Shown piece after piece: positions 8,053-15,464 of a stretch of DNA of 42,009 nt. The DNA lies in assembly GCA_050184225.1 (NCBI GenBank), contig JBFXAN010000045.1, positions 1 to 42,009 on the forward strand. Reading direction: 5' to 3'. The position numbers and the translations under genes are program-made. Every line of letters begins with the position of its first letter. The stretch's first letter is position 1. Source of the DNA: JBFXAN01 sp050184225. Lineage in GTDB: Bacteria; Chloroflexota; Dehalococcoidia; CAUJGQ01. The notes below the pieces were generated by a model, which saw only the letters and a list, made by a program, of their open reading frames with translations, was not told the origin of the DNA and ran no database searches.

Positions 8053-9393
8053 TCAGGCCGGGACGTCCAGCATCTCCAGCGTGTTGACCAGCGTGAACTG
8101 GATCGCGTTGCCTGATGTGGGATCGATGGCGATGCGCCCGCTGTACTCGGTGGCGAACACGCCGTCGTTGTCGTCCGGCTCGCCCGCTTCCTCGTAAAAC
8201 ACGCAGGCATCGGTCTGGAACAGGTAGTCGTAGCTGCCGTTGATCGCGTCGCCTTCCCACTCGGCGCGCACGAAACTGAGGTCGCCGGCGCGGAGCTTGG
8301 CGAGTTGCGCGTCCGCCACTGCGTTGCGGCCCAGCAGCAACGTGATCATGTGCTCCTGATCGGAGACATCGATCACGCCGTCGCTGGACTTGCTCTTGTT
8401 GATCGGGCGCACGCGCTCCATGCGTTCACCAATCTGCACGCCCATCTCGTAGCAATAGAGCAGCTGATCGTCGCCCAGGTCGTCCCAGGCGGTGTTGAGG
8501 TAGACGTTGCCCTGCACGGCCCCGGCCGGGATGGCCGGCACGTCGTACACCTCGTCCGATCCCGGCGTGGTCTCCGCGATGGCCGTCTCCGCGCCGTCGT
8601 CGAGGCTGCTGTCGGTCGTGGTGAACAGCGGCACATCCTGCCCCAGGTAGGGGCCGATGAAGTCGATGGTGATCGGCGTGCCGGGCAATGGCCCGCCGCC
8701 AACCGCCAGATCGCCGGCGTCGAACGCGTCCAGCGCCAGCAGCGCGGTCAGCACGTCGCCCGCCGTCTCGTCAAACGTCAGGTTGCCGGTGGTCTCGCCG
8801 GTCTCCGGCCAGGTCAGCGTGAACGTGCCGGTCGTCGGCGTGCCGCCGGTGATGCTCAGCGTCTGCCGCTCCGCCACCAACCCGCCCAGCGCCTGTCCGG
8901 CCGCCAGCACCTTGGCGAACCCATCGCCGCTGACATCGAACCCATCGGCGCGGCCGCCTGAAATCTCCAGCGTGTTGAAGATGAACCCGGTCGCCACATC
9001 GGCGCTGTCCGCGAACCCCTGGTGAATCGTGTAGGACACGGGCCGCAGCGGACGCCGCCCGTTCCATGTCCACACCCACTGATAGGCGTTGGGCGAGCCG
9101 CCGAGGTCGGTGATCACGGCTGGCCCGAACAGGCTGGAGAGCACGTAGGCCAGGCCGTTGTAATCGACGCGGCCCTCGACCGAGCCTTCCGAGAAGTCGT
9201 CATTGACCAGCGGGATCGTGGGGATCAGCGCGCCCGGAGGGGCAAACGGATCGATCTCCACGGTTGGCTTCAGCCGCACGCCGAAGCCGTTGAGCCGCAG
9301 AAACTCGGGCGAGTTGGGCGTGACGCCGTAGACCAGCTCACGCACCAGCCGCGTCTCCGCGCCCTGAAACGGGTAGATGTTGATTGGAGGCAT
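8053..9393 (-). CDS. Major tail protein (tail tube)
   Basis: A 446-residue protein starts at ATG 9393 with AAGGAG 9 bases upstream. Position and length fit a major tail tube protein: it follows the head-tail completion genes and precedes the chaperone and tape measure genes. The N-terminus (MPPINIYPFQGAETRLVREL) and the pattern VEGRVDYNGLAYVLSSLFG resemble tube proteins that polymerise into hexameric rings. The middle (about residues 185-245, rich in T, G and acidic residues, TGTFTLTWPETGETTGNLTF) reads like an inserted beta-sandwich domain. The protein ends IQFTLVNTLEMLDVPA. The identification rests on synteny and composition, with no catalytic residues to check. Confidence 0.78.
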   Translation of the reverse strand: MPPINIYPFQGAETRLVRELVYGVTPNSPEFLRLNGFGVRLKPTVEIDPFAPPGALIPTIPLVNDDFSEGSVEGRVDYNGLAYVLSSLFGPAVITDLGGSPNAYQWVWTWNGRRPLRPVSYTIHQGFADSADVATGFIFNTLEISGGRADGFDVSGDGFAKVLAAGQALGGLVAERQTLSITGGTPTTGTFTLTWPETGETTGNLTFDETAGDVLTALLALDAFDAGDLAVGGGPLPGTPITIDFIGPYLGQDVPLFTTTDSSLDDGAETAIAETTPGSDEVYDVPAIPAGAVQGNVYLNTAWDDLGDDQLLYCYEMGVQIGERMERVRPINKSKSSDGVIDVSDQEHMITLLLGRNAVADAQLAKLRAGDLSFVRAEWEGDAINGSYDYLFQTDACVFYEEAGEPDDNDGVFATEYSGRIAIDPTSGNAIQFTLVNTLEMLDVPA

Positions 9394-9400
9394 GACCGAA

Positions 9401-9422
9401 GCTCCTTACCGTCGTAAGGGGC
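9401..9422 (-). promoter_or_regulatory. Hairpin covering the ribosome site of the major tail protein
   Basis: On the transcript, CCTTAC pairs with GTAAGG around a GACG loop, and flanking GC pairs extend the stem past one mismatch. GTAAGG contains the AAGG of the AAGGAG ribosome site, so the stem could lower translation initiation unless melted. The rest of 9394-9490 holds nothing else recognisable. Confidence 0.45.
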
Positions 9423-9490
9423 TCCGATCCTCCAGGGATTCCGGCCCTCTGATTGGTTGCGACGCGGACCACCCGCGCCAGATCACGTTC

Positions 9491-9727
9491 TTACGGCGTC
9501 ACCGGCTGCACGTCGCCCGCCTGCGCCACCAACCACACACCGTCCTCGGAGACGCGATTCATCTTGCGGCAGGCCCGGCAGTAGATCCATTCCGGGTCGC
9601 CCCGCCACGGCTCGTACCGCTGCGTCAGCACCTTTTGGCACCGGGGATTCGCGCACCGCACCTGCGGCACGATCGGCACCCGGCCCATGCGCGGCCTGTT
9701 CGACGCCGGTGCCATCATCGCGCTCAC
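9491..9727 (-). CDS. Small zinc-ribbon protein in the tail cluster
   Basis: A 78-residue protein starts at GTG 9727, overlapping the stop of the upstream gene as GTGA, which suggests translational coupling. Residues about 24-58 carry two cysteine pairs, CANPRC and CRAC, separated by about 20 residues, consistent with one zinc site. No enzymatic motif is seen. Com-like zinc-ribbon regulators are a distant possibility. Its place between tail completion and tail tube genes suggests a late-expressed accessory role. Confidence 0.65.
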   Translation of the reverse strand: MSAMMAPASNRPRMGRVPIVPQVRCANPRCQKVLTQRYEPWRGDPEWIYCRACRKMNRVSEDGVWLVAQAGDVQPVTP

Positions 9728-10068
9728 CCGAACGCCCCACTGGCCGCGTCCGTGATGGCCGAAGCCACCGCGCCGGACGCCCCTTCCACGGTTGGCCGCA
9801 TGAACGGCTGTGCCGCCATCTTGCGGGTGCCAAACTCCACGAACTTGCCGTGATCGGTGCCCGCGGTCAGCCGCAACTCCTTGGCCCCGGCCGACGCGTT
9901 CTCGCTACCGCGCAACTCCCCGGTATCCACCGGCGTCGCTTCCTGCATCGTGGAGAGCAACTCCGGCGCGAGCTGCTGGAACGCCTCCCCGATCGCCTTG
10001 GCCAGTTTGCCCGGCGCGCCCGGTAGGTCGTTCTTCTTCACCACGATGCGGACCTGCACCGACGCCAT
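9724..10068 (-). CDS. HK97 gp10-like tail completion protein
   Basis: A 114-residue protein. The signature of the HK97 gp10 family is clear: TPVDTGELRGS near residues 45-55 and FVEFGTRKMAAQPFMRP near residues 76-92. The family acts at the head-tail junction or tail tip completion in siphoviruses. It lies among connector and terminator genes and is followed by an overlapping zinc-ribbon gene. Length is typical for the family. Confidence 0.88.
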   Translation of the reverse strand: MASVQVRIVVKKNDLPGAPGKLAKAIGEAFQQLAPELLSTMQEATPVDTGELRGSENASAGAKELRLTAGTDHGKFVEFGTRKMAAQPFMRPTVEGASGAVASAITDAASGAFG

Positions 10069-10070
10069 GA

Positions 10071-10328
10071 CTAGGCCTTGTCGTCCTTCTTGGCGCTGGC
10101 CCGTGGCTTCGGCGCGGGCTTCTCGGCCACCGCGACCGGATCAGCCTTGGCCGCCGTCTTTGCCTCTGCCATGTACGGCTCGTAGTGGCTCTCGCCGGTG
10201 ATGGCGTTCGTCACCCGCACGCCCGTGATAGCCGCGCCGGGGTGCGCCTGCTTCAACTTCTCGACCGATCCGTGATAGTCGTACTCGTGCCCCTCGGCGG
10301 TCACGATGCGATAGACATCCTTTGCCAT
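10071..10328 (-). CDS. Hypothetical protein in the head-tail joining cluster
   Basis: An 85-residue protein with a compact N-terminal part (MAKDVYRIVTAEGHEYDYHG) and a low-complexity Ala, Pro and Lys tail. GGAG precedes the start. It is two bases upstream of the gp10-like gene, so it is surely cotranscribed. No family is recognised. The N-terminal alternating hydrophobic pattern suggests a small beta domain. The disordered basic tail could contact DNA or another virion protein. Confidence 0.65.
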   Translation of the reverse strand: MAKDVYRIVTAEGHEYDYHGSVEKLKQAHPGAAITGVRVTNAITGESHYEPYMAEAKTAAKADPVAVAEKPAPKPRASAKKDDKA

Positions 10329-10337
10329 GACTGCTCC

Positions 10338-10820
10338 TTAACTGCGTGGCTGCAACGTGACGCGATACCGATGCCGGATAGGCGCCCACGGTTGCGGCGT
10401 CGTGACATCTAAGGGCACCGCTTCCTCCGAGAAGAAATCGACCAACACCGCCCACGAGCGCCCATCGCCCCCGGTGCCGCTGTCGGTCCAGCGGTGCGTC
10501 TTGCCCGTCGTGTCGCTGTTGATCAACACAGCCATCGCGGCCTTCATCAGCGCCTCATTCGCCTCGCGCGAATACGTCGGCGCCCAGCCGGTGATCTCCC
10601 AGTACATGCCGACCTGGGCAATCGGCGACTTGAGCGGCTTCGCCACCTCGACGCCGCCGGCGAACGTCTGCGCCAGCGTCAGCACCACGTTCGTGGGGAT
10701 CGCCTCATCGGGAACAATCTTGCCCGATCCGCCCAGCGCCGCCATCACCGCGCTATCCGTGGACAGCACCGCGTGCATGAAGCGTGAGACGACACTGCGC
10801 GGGACGAACGGCGCGACCAT
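10338..10820 (-). CDS. Tail terminator (tail completion) protein candidate
   Basis: A 160-residue protein between the stopper gene and the gp10-like gene. Length and the pattern of an N-terminal helix (VVSRFMHAVLSTDSAVMAALGG) followed by alternating strands (PIAQVGMYWEITGWAP, SWAVLVDFFSEEAVPL, RHRYRVTLQP) fit the tail terminator fold, whose ring caps the tail tube and joins it to the head. The assignment uses gene order plus secondary-structure pattern, not a signature motif. Confidence 0.6.
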   Translation of the reverse strand: MVAPFVPRSVVSRFMHAVLSTDSAVMAALGGSGKIVPDEAIPTNVVLTLAQTFAGGVEVAKPLKSPIAQVGMYWEITGWAPTYSREANEALMKAAMAVLINSDTTGKTHRWTDSGTGGDGRSWAVLVDFFSEEAVPLDVTTPQPWAPIRHRYRVTLQPRS

Positions 10821-11204
10821 CTAGGCCTCCACCGCCTTGGTCATCACCACGAGCTCGAACCCGTGGCTGATCGCGTCCCGGTCAGCGATCACGCGCAACG
10901 TGCGCCCATTGACCACGATCAGGTCTTCGCTGCGCACGTCCGTGTCGGGCGGAAACCGCACCTCGTAATCGACCACCGCGGCGAACCGCGCGCCGCCCAC
11001 CGATTCCACCGGTTGCCGCTGCGGCGCGCGCACCTGGCACGCCACCGCCGGCAGCGTCGTCACCGCCCCGGTCGGCGCGCCCGCGCCATCGGTGCTGCTG
11101 CTGGGCCGCTGGATCACGCATGAATCGTTTCGCTGGCCCTGCAACAGACCAGCGATCACGCTCTGCGCGCCAGCGGGGATCAGTGGATTGGGCGTGATCG
11201 TCAT
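10821..11204 (-). CDS. Head-tail stopper (head closure) protein candidate
   Basis: A 127-residue protein. It has a beta-rich pattern typical of SPP1 gp16-like stoppers: DSCVIQRPSSSTDGAGAP, then VACQVRAP, DYEVRFPPDTDVRSEDLIVVNGRTLRVIAD. The phrase on entering the value of a variable between strands, ending in VVMTKA, is characteristic of this family. It overlaps the connector gene stop by an ATGA. The role would be closing the packaged capsid before tail attachment. Confidence 0.7.
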   Translation of the reverse strand: MTITPNPLIPAGAQSVIAGLLQGQRNDSCVIQRPSSSTDGAGAPTGAVTTLPAVACQVRAPQRQPVESVGGARFAAVVDYEVRFPPDTDVRSEDLIVVNGRTLRVIADRDAISHGFELVVMTKAVEA

Positions 11205-11641
11205 GCCAGCACCTCATCGGCCAGGTAGTTCAGGTCAATCGTGCTGATGCCTTCGCCGGCGCCCTCACCGTCCACCACGCCCACCGTGCCGAACCGCTCC
11301 AGCACCGCCGCCTTCGCCTCCTCCAGATCCTTGCGACACGCGCCACTGATCTGGCTCAACTTGAACGAGTCGCCGACCGTCACATCGAAGTAGGTCACGC
11401 CGATATCGCGGCAGACCTGCTCCAGCGTGCGGTACGGCAATTGCACGATCAGGTCGACGTCGCCCTCCACGTCCGTCGTCTCGGCGGTCGCCAGATCGCC
11501 TGGCAGCACGCCCAGTGCGCGAAACGCATCGTCGATGATCTCCGCCAGGTTGCCGGTCGTGTCGGCAGCGGTCCGGCTTGCCGCCGTCAGGTACTTAGCG
11601 AACCGGGCGCCGATGTAGCTGACGGCATCGGTGCGGTTCAT
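11201..11641 (-). CDS. Head-tail connector (adaptor) protein candidate
   Basis: A 146-residue, mostly helical protein starting at ATG 11641. That start overlaps the previous stop as TGATG. Between capsid and stopper genes, a helical protein of this size is usually the gp6/gp15-like adaptor that docks on the portal. The text AAVLERFGTVGV and YRTLEQVCRDIGVTYFDV is compatible but not diagnostic. Confidence 0.55.
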   Translation of the reverse strand: MNRTDAVSYIGARFAKYLTAASRTAADTTGNLAEIIDDAFRALGVLPGDLATAETTDVEGDVDLIVQLPYRTLEQVCRDIGVTYFDVTVGDSFKLSQISGACRKDLEEAKAAVLERFGTVGVVDGEGAGEGISTIDLNYLADEVLA

Positions 11642-11916
11642 CAGGAACGTGTCCTGCCGCCGCTGCGCCGCGCGGGTGGCGTATCAGCCGTCTGTGCGGG
11701 TTTCGCCGCGTCTGGCTCCGGCAATGCCGCCAGCACGTCTTCCAGAATGGTCGTGAACCGCTCCAGTTCGACGATTGGCTGCAAGCCGGGGTCCTTCATG
11801 CGCCGTGGTTCGGGCGGGATCTCGATGCCCAGGCGCGCCGCAATCTGGCCCAGCACGGCATCCAGCCGCTTGCGGACCTCATGATTGCGCTCTGCCCGGG
11901 CCACATGACTCGCCAT
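11641..11916 (-). CDS. Hypothetical protein after the capsid gene
   Basis: A 91-residue protein with charged helices (ARAERNHEVRKRLDAVLGQIAARLG), a proline linker and a helix (ELERFTTILEDVLAAL). The tail is disordered and basic (PPARRSGGRTRS). It is coupled by TGATG to the connector gene. No family is recognised. A position directly after the capsid gene would suit a small head-tail or head accessory protein. Confidence 0.6.
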   Translation of the reverse strand: MASHVARAERNHEVRKRLDAVLGQIAARLGIEIPPEPRRMKDPGLQPIVELERFTTILEDVLAALPEPDAAKPAQTADTPPARRSGGRTRS

Positions 11917-11957
11917 GATGTGCTCCTCTCTACGTGGTCACTTCCACGTAGCCGTCA

Positions 11958-12989
11958 TCACGGCATTGGCGAAGAATATCCGGTCGGTACGTCGTACGAG
12001 CTATCTTCGAGTTCCGCGACCACCGCGCCGACGCGGTTCCACGCGCCGAATCCGCAGCGCCGCAGGAACTGCGACTCGTAGAACGGGTGATCGGGTCGCT
12101 CCGCCACCCGCTGGAACCCCTGCAGTTCCGGCTCCGGGTCCTCGCGCATCCGCAGCGGCTTCATGCCGTCCGGCGTAACGCCGATCACGTAGTTGGTGGG
12201 CAGAATCGGCCATTCCACGATCCAGGACCGCGATGCCGCCTCATAGCCCAACACCTCGCCCGGCACCTCGATACCCAGCGAGCCGACCAGTTCGGTCACG
12301 CCGGTGCCCACCCGCAGGTTGGGGTCCGAGGCCTCGTAGAAGGTGTCCAGCGCGATGGCCTCCACCTTGGTCGTGGAGTCGATCAGGAAGATCACCGTCT
12401 CGCCGTTCTCCGGGTGCTCCCGCAGATCGTCGGCCAGCGGCACCAGCGCGTTATCGGCGCCGTCGTCCAGATCGTTGGCAAAGCCCTGGATGTGCGTATC
12501 GGTGGCCATCACGTCGGCCCCGCGCAGCTTCTGGTACGTCTCCGCGCCACCATCGGCCAGCGGCTCAATGGCCAGCGAGCCGTACAGCGGATCGACGAAC
12601 GTCCAGGGCGTGGCGGTGAACAGCGCGGCCAGGATGTGATCGCGCACCCAGCGCATATCGGCCTCGAGCATGGATGCCGTGATGCGTTCCGCCTCACCGA
12701 CCGTCATCTTGGTCCGCGTCACGTAGTTGGCGCCCCACGCCGAGCCGGCCTCCTGAATCGGCCAGGCCACGTCGTAGGCCCCCAACACCTTCACCGGCCG
12801 CGCGCGGCCGTTGTCATCCAGCGGCTGCAAGCGATGCGCCGAGGTCTGCGTGAAGCGGCCCTTGTACGAGGTGGTGCGCTCGACGAACAGGTTGAGTAGC
12901 GCAGTCATCTGCCGGTTGTGCTCGGTCAGCGACTGCTGAATCGCGGTGTCCACCACGTCGATGAGGTCGCCCACGACGCGCTCGGACAT
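11958..12989 (-). CDS. Major capsid protein (HK97 fold candidate)
   Basis: A 343-residue protein in the expected place, between the decoration protein and the connector. Features fit HK97-type coat proteins: a helical N-arm (DLIDVVDTAIQQSLTEHNRQMTALLNLF), an E-loop region with conserved aromatic residues (AYDVAWPIQEAGSAWGANY), then TVGEAERITASMLEADMRWVRDHILAAL, and a P-domain style end (PTNYVIGVTPDGMKPLRMREDP). It has no long N-terminal delta domain, which agrees with the separate scaffold gene. The AAGGA upstream of the ATG is weak. Confidence 0.82.
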   Translation of the reverse strand: MSERVVGDLIDVVDTAIQQSLTEHNRQMTALLNLFVERTTSYKGRFTQTSAHRLQPLDDNGRARPVKVLGAYDVAWPIQEAGSAWGANYVTRTKMTVGEAERITASMLEADMRWVRDHILAALFTATPWTFVDPLYGSLAIEPLADGGAETYQKLRGADVMATDTHIQGFANDLDDGADNALVPLADDLREHPENGETVIFLIDSTTKVEAIALDTFYEASDPNLRVGTGVTELVGSLGIEVPGEVLGYEAASRSWIVEWPILPTNYVIGVTPDGMKPLRMREDPEPELQGFQRVAERPDHPFYESQFLRRCGFGAWNRVGAVVAELEDSSYDVPTGYSSPMP

Positions 12990-13068
12990 GATGTCCTTGA
13001 GTTCGAGAAATCCATAGAGTGCGATGTCACACCGTCCTTTTCACGCCGATATTCCACGGAAAATCAGG

Positions 13069-13074
13069 TATAAT
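13069..13074 (+). promoter_or_regulatory. -10 element TATAAT for a leaderless HNH transcript
   Basis: A perfect TATAAT ends 6 bases before the ATG at 13081, so transcription would start at or next to the A of the start codon. No Shine-Dalgarno precedes that ATG and no good -35 hexamer is seen 17 bp upstream. Confidence 0.6.
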
Positions 13075-13080
13075 TCCCTG

Positions 13081-13665
13081 ATGACCGTGGGAAGCAGCGA
13101 ACAAACGCCGATCAAGACCTGCACAAAGTGCGGTCAGGCGTTCCCGCATACCCCCGAGTTCTTTGACCGCAACGGCAAGCAAGGGCTTCGTCCCGACTGC
13201 AAGCCCTGTCGATACATCCAGAACCGGAAGTGGGTAACGGCAAATCCTCACAAATACGCGGAGTACACAGGTCGCTGGCGAGAAAAGCATCGCGAGCAAT
13301 ACAACGCGTATGACCGCGAGTACCGCGAACGAACCCGAGAGAGACGACGCCAGCAACAGGCCGAATCGCGTGCCAATAATCGAATTCGCTTCCGCTCCTA
13401 CAATGCGAAGCGGTACGCCATGCTTTTGGCAGCCGAAGGAACCTACAGCGCAACCGACATTGAACGGCTCTATGCCGAACAGGGCGGCCTGTGCCGTTGG
13501 TGCTCCTGCTCCCTTGATACTGGCTACGAAATCGACCACGTTATTCCGCTCTCTCGTGGTGGCTCCAATGGCCCCGAAAACCTCGCCGTAACCTGCACGT
13601 CCTGCAATCGCCGGAAATCCGCGTCGTTGCCATTCAGTGAATGGCAACCGCCGAATCCGCTCTAG
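13081..13665 (+). CDS. HNH endonuclease, likely homing type, inserted between capsid genes
   Basis: A 194-residue protein. The N-terminal zinc module has CTKC near residue 14 and CKPC near residue 40. The middle is a charged helix rich in R, E and Y. The C-terminus carries the HNH core: CRWC, EIDHVIPLSRGGSN, PENLAV, CTSCNRRKS. The catalytic His of DHVIPLS and the four zinc cysteines are present. It sits on the strand opposite to the morphogenesis operon, between decoration and capsid genes, with visibly lower GC than its neighbours. These are signs of a mobile insertion. The start at 13081 is chosen from the TATAAT placement; an upstream ATG at 13024 would add 19 residues and place the promoter inside the gene. 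Confidence 0.85.
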   Translation: MTVGSSEQTPIKTCTKCGQAFPHTPEFFDRNGKQGLRPDCKPCRYIQNRKWVTANPHKYAEYTGRWREKHREQYNAYDREYRERTRERRRQQQAESRANNRIRFRSYNAKRYAMLLAAEGTYSATDIERLYAEQGGLCRWCSCSLDTGYEIDHVIPLSRGGSNGPENLAVTCTSCNRRKSASLPFSEWQPPNPL

Positions 13666-13668
13666 CGG

Positions 13669-14115
13669 CTATTCGGTCGTATCCACGTACGCCAGGTCAT
13701 CGACGATGCAGACGTCGAGCAACTTGTCCGGGCTGCCGCCCAGCAGTTGCCCCCACGCCGGGATGACGTGTCCCGCGACCAGCACGGTCGTACCGGCCGC
13801 GTCGGCCAGCCGGGCGTCGGTATCGCTGACGAAAATCGGCGCGCCGTAGGCCTGCGAGGTCAGGGTGAAGCCGGACAGCACGCCGATGCGCACCGCCGTC
13901 ACCATCTCGCCCGCGATCACCGCGCGCTTGCCGGTGGCGATGCCATAGATGGCGTTCTCGGTGGTGTCGGTGGCGTTGCCGTTGACGAAATACCCAGTGG
14001 TACTGATGCGTACCGGCGCGCCAGGCGTGATCGCCTCGCCGGCCGGCAGTGTCGCCTGCTTGGTCGATTCGACGATCGACACCTCAGCGGCGGTCGTGAG
14101 CGCAATATCTGCCAT
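13669..14115 (-). CDS. Head decoration (capsid cement) protein candidate
   Basis: A 148-residue protein starting at ATG 14115 with GGAGG just upstream. The sequence is beta-rich and low in charge, with patterns typical of DUF2190-like or decoration proteins encoded before the coat gene: PAGEAITPGAPVRISTTGYF, AVIAGEMVTAVRIGVLSGF, TVLVAGHVIPAWGQL. It lies between scaffold and major capsid genes, where lambda-D-like stabilisers are found. It probably binds the capsid outside; no sequence motif proves it. Confidence 0.7.
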   Translation of the reverse strand: MADIALTTAAEVSIVESTKQATLPAGEAITPGAPVRISTTGYFVNGNATDTTENAIYGIATGKRAVIAGEMVTAVRIGVLSGFTLTSQAYGAPIFVSDTDARLADAAGTTVLVAGHVIPAWGQLLGGSPDKLLDVCIVDDLAYVDTTE

Positions 14116-14160
14116 GATGGCCTCCGTGATTGCTCCCGCCGCGGCCAATACGCGGCGCTA

Positions 14161-14856
14161 TCAGAACTTGCGGTACAGGCCGCTTTGCGCCTTCTGCTTG
14201 TCCGCGTCCGGTACCTTGCCGTCGCCGCTGGACTTGGGGCTGTAGCCGTTGCCGGACTTGCGCTCGGCCTTGTCGGTCAGCTTGGCGACCAGGGCCTTGG
14301 TGTCCGGGTCGTTGAGGAAGGTCCAGCGGCCCAGCACGTCGTCTTCCGCGTGCTGCTTCTCGCCGACTTTCCGCACTTCCTCCGGCAGGTCCTTCCACCC
14401 GACCGCAATCCCCTCGGCCATCGCGGCCCGGAGTTGGTCGACCTCGCCCTTTAGCGCCGTGGCCTCATCCTGTGCCGTCTTTAGGTCGGCTTTGAGCGTG
14501 GTTTCCACCTGCTCGAAGTCGCCCTTCGCCTTCAGGTCCGCCGCTTCCTTGTCCTTGCGGGCTTGCTCGGCGGCGGCATCGGCCTCAGCCTTGGCATCGG
14601 CGCGGGCCTTGTCGGCAGCGGCCTTGCGTTCCTTCGAGAGCAACTTGCCGATGTGGTCCTGTTGCTCTTTCGTGAACTCGATCTTGCCGTCGCTGCCGTC
14701 GCCGTCTTTTGTGTCGGGCCCGGACGTACCTCCGGTATCGCTGGAGGAAGCTCTGGTGTCCGTGGAACCGTCACCGCCGCCCGCATCGCCATCGGGGGAG
14801 AGGAAGGGGCCGCGACCGGCCAGCAACAGGGATCGTTCTAACCGCGACAGTCTCAT
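14161..14856 (-). CDS. Capsid scaffolding protein
   Basis: A 231-residue protein starting at ATG 14856, with GTGGAG upstream. The N-terminal 60 residues are disordered and rich in G, D, S and T. Next comes a long charged helix (DHIGKLLSKERKAAADKARA and onwards) predicted as coiled coil to about residue 150. The C-terminus is basic (KSGNGYSPKSSGDG, ending GLYRKF). Disordered ends, central coiled coil and basic C-terminus are hallmarks of scaffolds that bind the inside of the coat. The position just before decoration and coat genes fits. Confidence 0.85.
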   Translation of the reverse strand: MRLSRLERSLLLAGRGPFLSPDGDAGGGDGSTDTRASSSDTGGTSGPDTKDGDGSDGKIEFTKEQQDHIGKLLSKERKAAADKARADAKAEADAAAEQARKDKEAADLKAKGDFEQVETTLKADLKTAQDEATALKGEVDQLRAAMAEGIAVGWKDLPEEVRKVGEKQHAEDDVLGRWTFLNDPDTKALVAKLTDKAERKSGNGYSPKSSGDGKVPDADKQKAQSGLYRKF

Positions 14857-14896
14857 CGTCGTTGCTCCACCCGGACTTGACGGCTCCGGTTGCCGG

Positions 14897-14925
14897 ACAA
14901 ACAAAAAGCCCGCCTGTGCGGCGGG
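14897..14925 (-). terminator. Intrinsic terminator ahead of the scaffold gene
   Basis: On the minus strand CCCGCC-GCACA-GGCGGG forms a 6-bp GC stem followed by CTTTTTGTTTG. It lies 41 bases upstream of the scaffold start, inside an otherwise continuous morphogenesis operon. It may act as an attenuator between the packaging/portal part and the capsid part. Confidence 0.8.
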
Positions 14926-15001
14926 TCGGGACGTTCTGTCCGTGACCGTTCGCGCAGACGGGCGCAGCCTTCTGGCCTAATGCCCTATTGAATTGCCGAT
15001 T

Positions 15002-15010
15002 AGTGTATCA
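15002..15010 (-). promoter_or_regulatory. Weak extended -10 candidate TGA-TACACT
   Basis: TGATACACT on the minus strand resembles an extended -10; the -35 is poor (TTCTAA, 16 bp away). A transcript would begin near 14995 and meet the intrinsic terminator within about 90 bases. 14930-15020 contains no gene and is AT-richer than its surroundings. Confidence 0.3.
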
Positions 15011-15023
15011 TGTGCGGCCCTCT

Positions 15024-15185
15024 TTAGAATCCGTGGCCGCAGCGTGGGCACTTTTCGCCCCTCGCCAACTGGTAGCGGCTCCGCACCCCATTAGCCAGAA
15101 TCACCGCCACCTTCAGCAACAGCAACGCTAGCCAGCGTACGCCGTCGTCCTCGGGTTCGCTGCGCTCCGGCGCGACACTGACCAT
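15024..15185 (-). CDS. Small membrane-associated zinc-knuckle protein
   Basis: A 53-residue gene starting at ATG 15185. It has an acidic N-terminus (PERSEPEDDGVRW), a hydrophobic segment WLALLLLKVAVILANG (residues 18-33) and a C-terminal half zinc finger ending CPRCGHGF. A purine-rich AAGGGA lies upstream. It follows the 15192-15464 gene by 6 bases and so is probably cotranscribed. No function is recognised. A single CxxCxH could bind metal only as a dimer. Confidence 0.6.
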   Translation of the reverse strand: MVSVAPERSEPEDDGVRWLALLLLKVAVILANGVRSRYQLARGEKCPRCGHGF

Positions 15186-15191
15186 CAGGAG

Positions 15192-15464
15192 TTATCCCTT
15201 GCCCGCGATCCGCGAGCCCATCGCCCGGTTGATCTCTCCCGCAAACTCGCGCGTCAGCGTCTCTTTCAGCGGCTCCGGCATCGTGCCCAGCCCCTCGTAG
15301 TAGGCCCGGATCATCTCCGCGATCTGCGCCACGAACGGCAACATGCCCGCGCCTTCACCGGTTGGGGGTGTGGTCGTGGTCGTGTTCTCGGTTGCCACCG
15401 CTTTTCCTCCGCTCCGATGTTTGCGCGCCAGCGCGTCCATGTAGGACAGGTCATCGTCGGTCAT
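15192..15464 (-). CDS. Hypothetical protein, minor head cluster
   Basis: A 90-residue protein starting at ATG 15464, with AAAGGAG 7 bases upstream and an ATGA overlap with the minor head gene. The N-terminus is charged (MTDDDLSYMDALARKHRSGG). It is followed by a Thr-rich linker and an amphipathic helix region (LPFVAQIAEMIRAYYEGLG). No family is recognised. The place between minor head and scaffold genes suggests a virion or assembly accessory. Confidence 0.6.
   Translation of the reverse strand: MTDDDLSYMDALARKHRSGGKAVATENTTTTTPPTGEGAGMLPFVAQIAEMIRAYYEGLGTMPEPLKETLTREFAGEINRAMGSRIAGKG

Noticed and set aside
12087..12899. A 270-codon plus-strand frame opposite the capsid gene
   Set aside because: His-rich antisense composition, no start signal.
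13027..13647. A 206-codon minus-strand frame opposite the HNH gene
   Set aside because: In line with the operon direction, but its sequence is only the reverse of the well-supported HNH frame.
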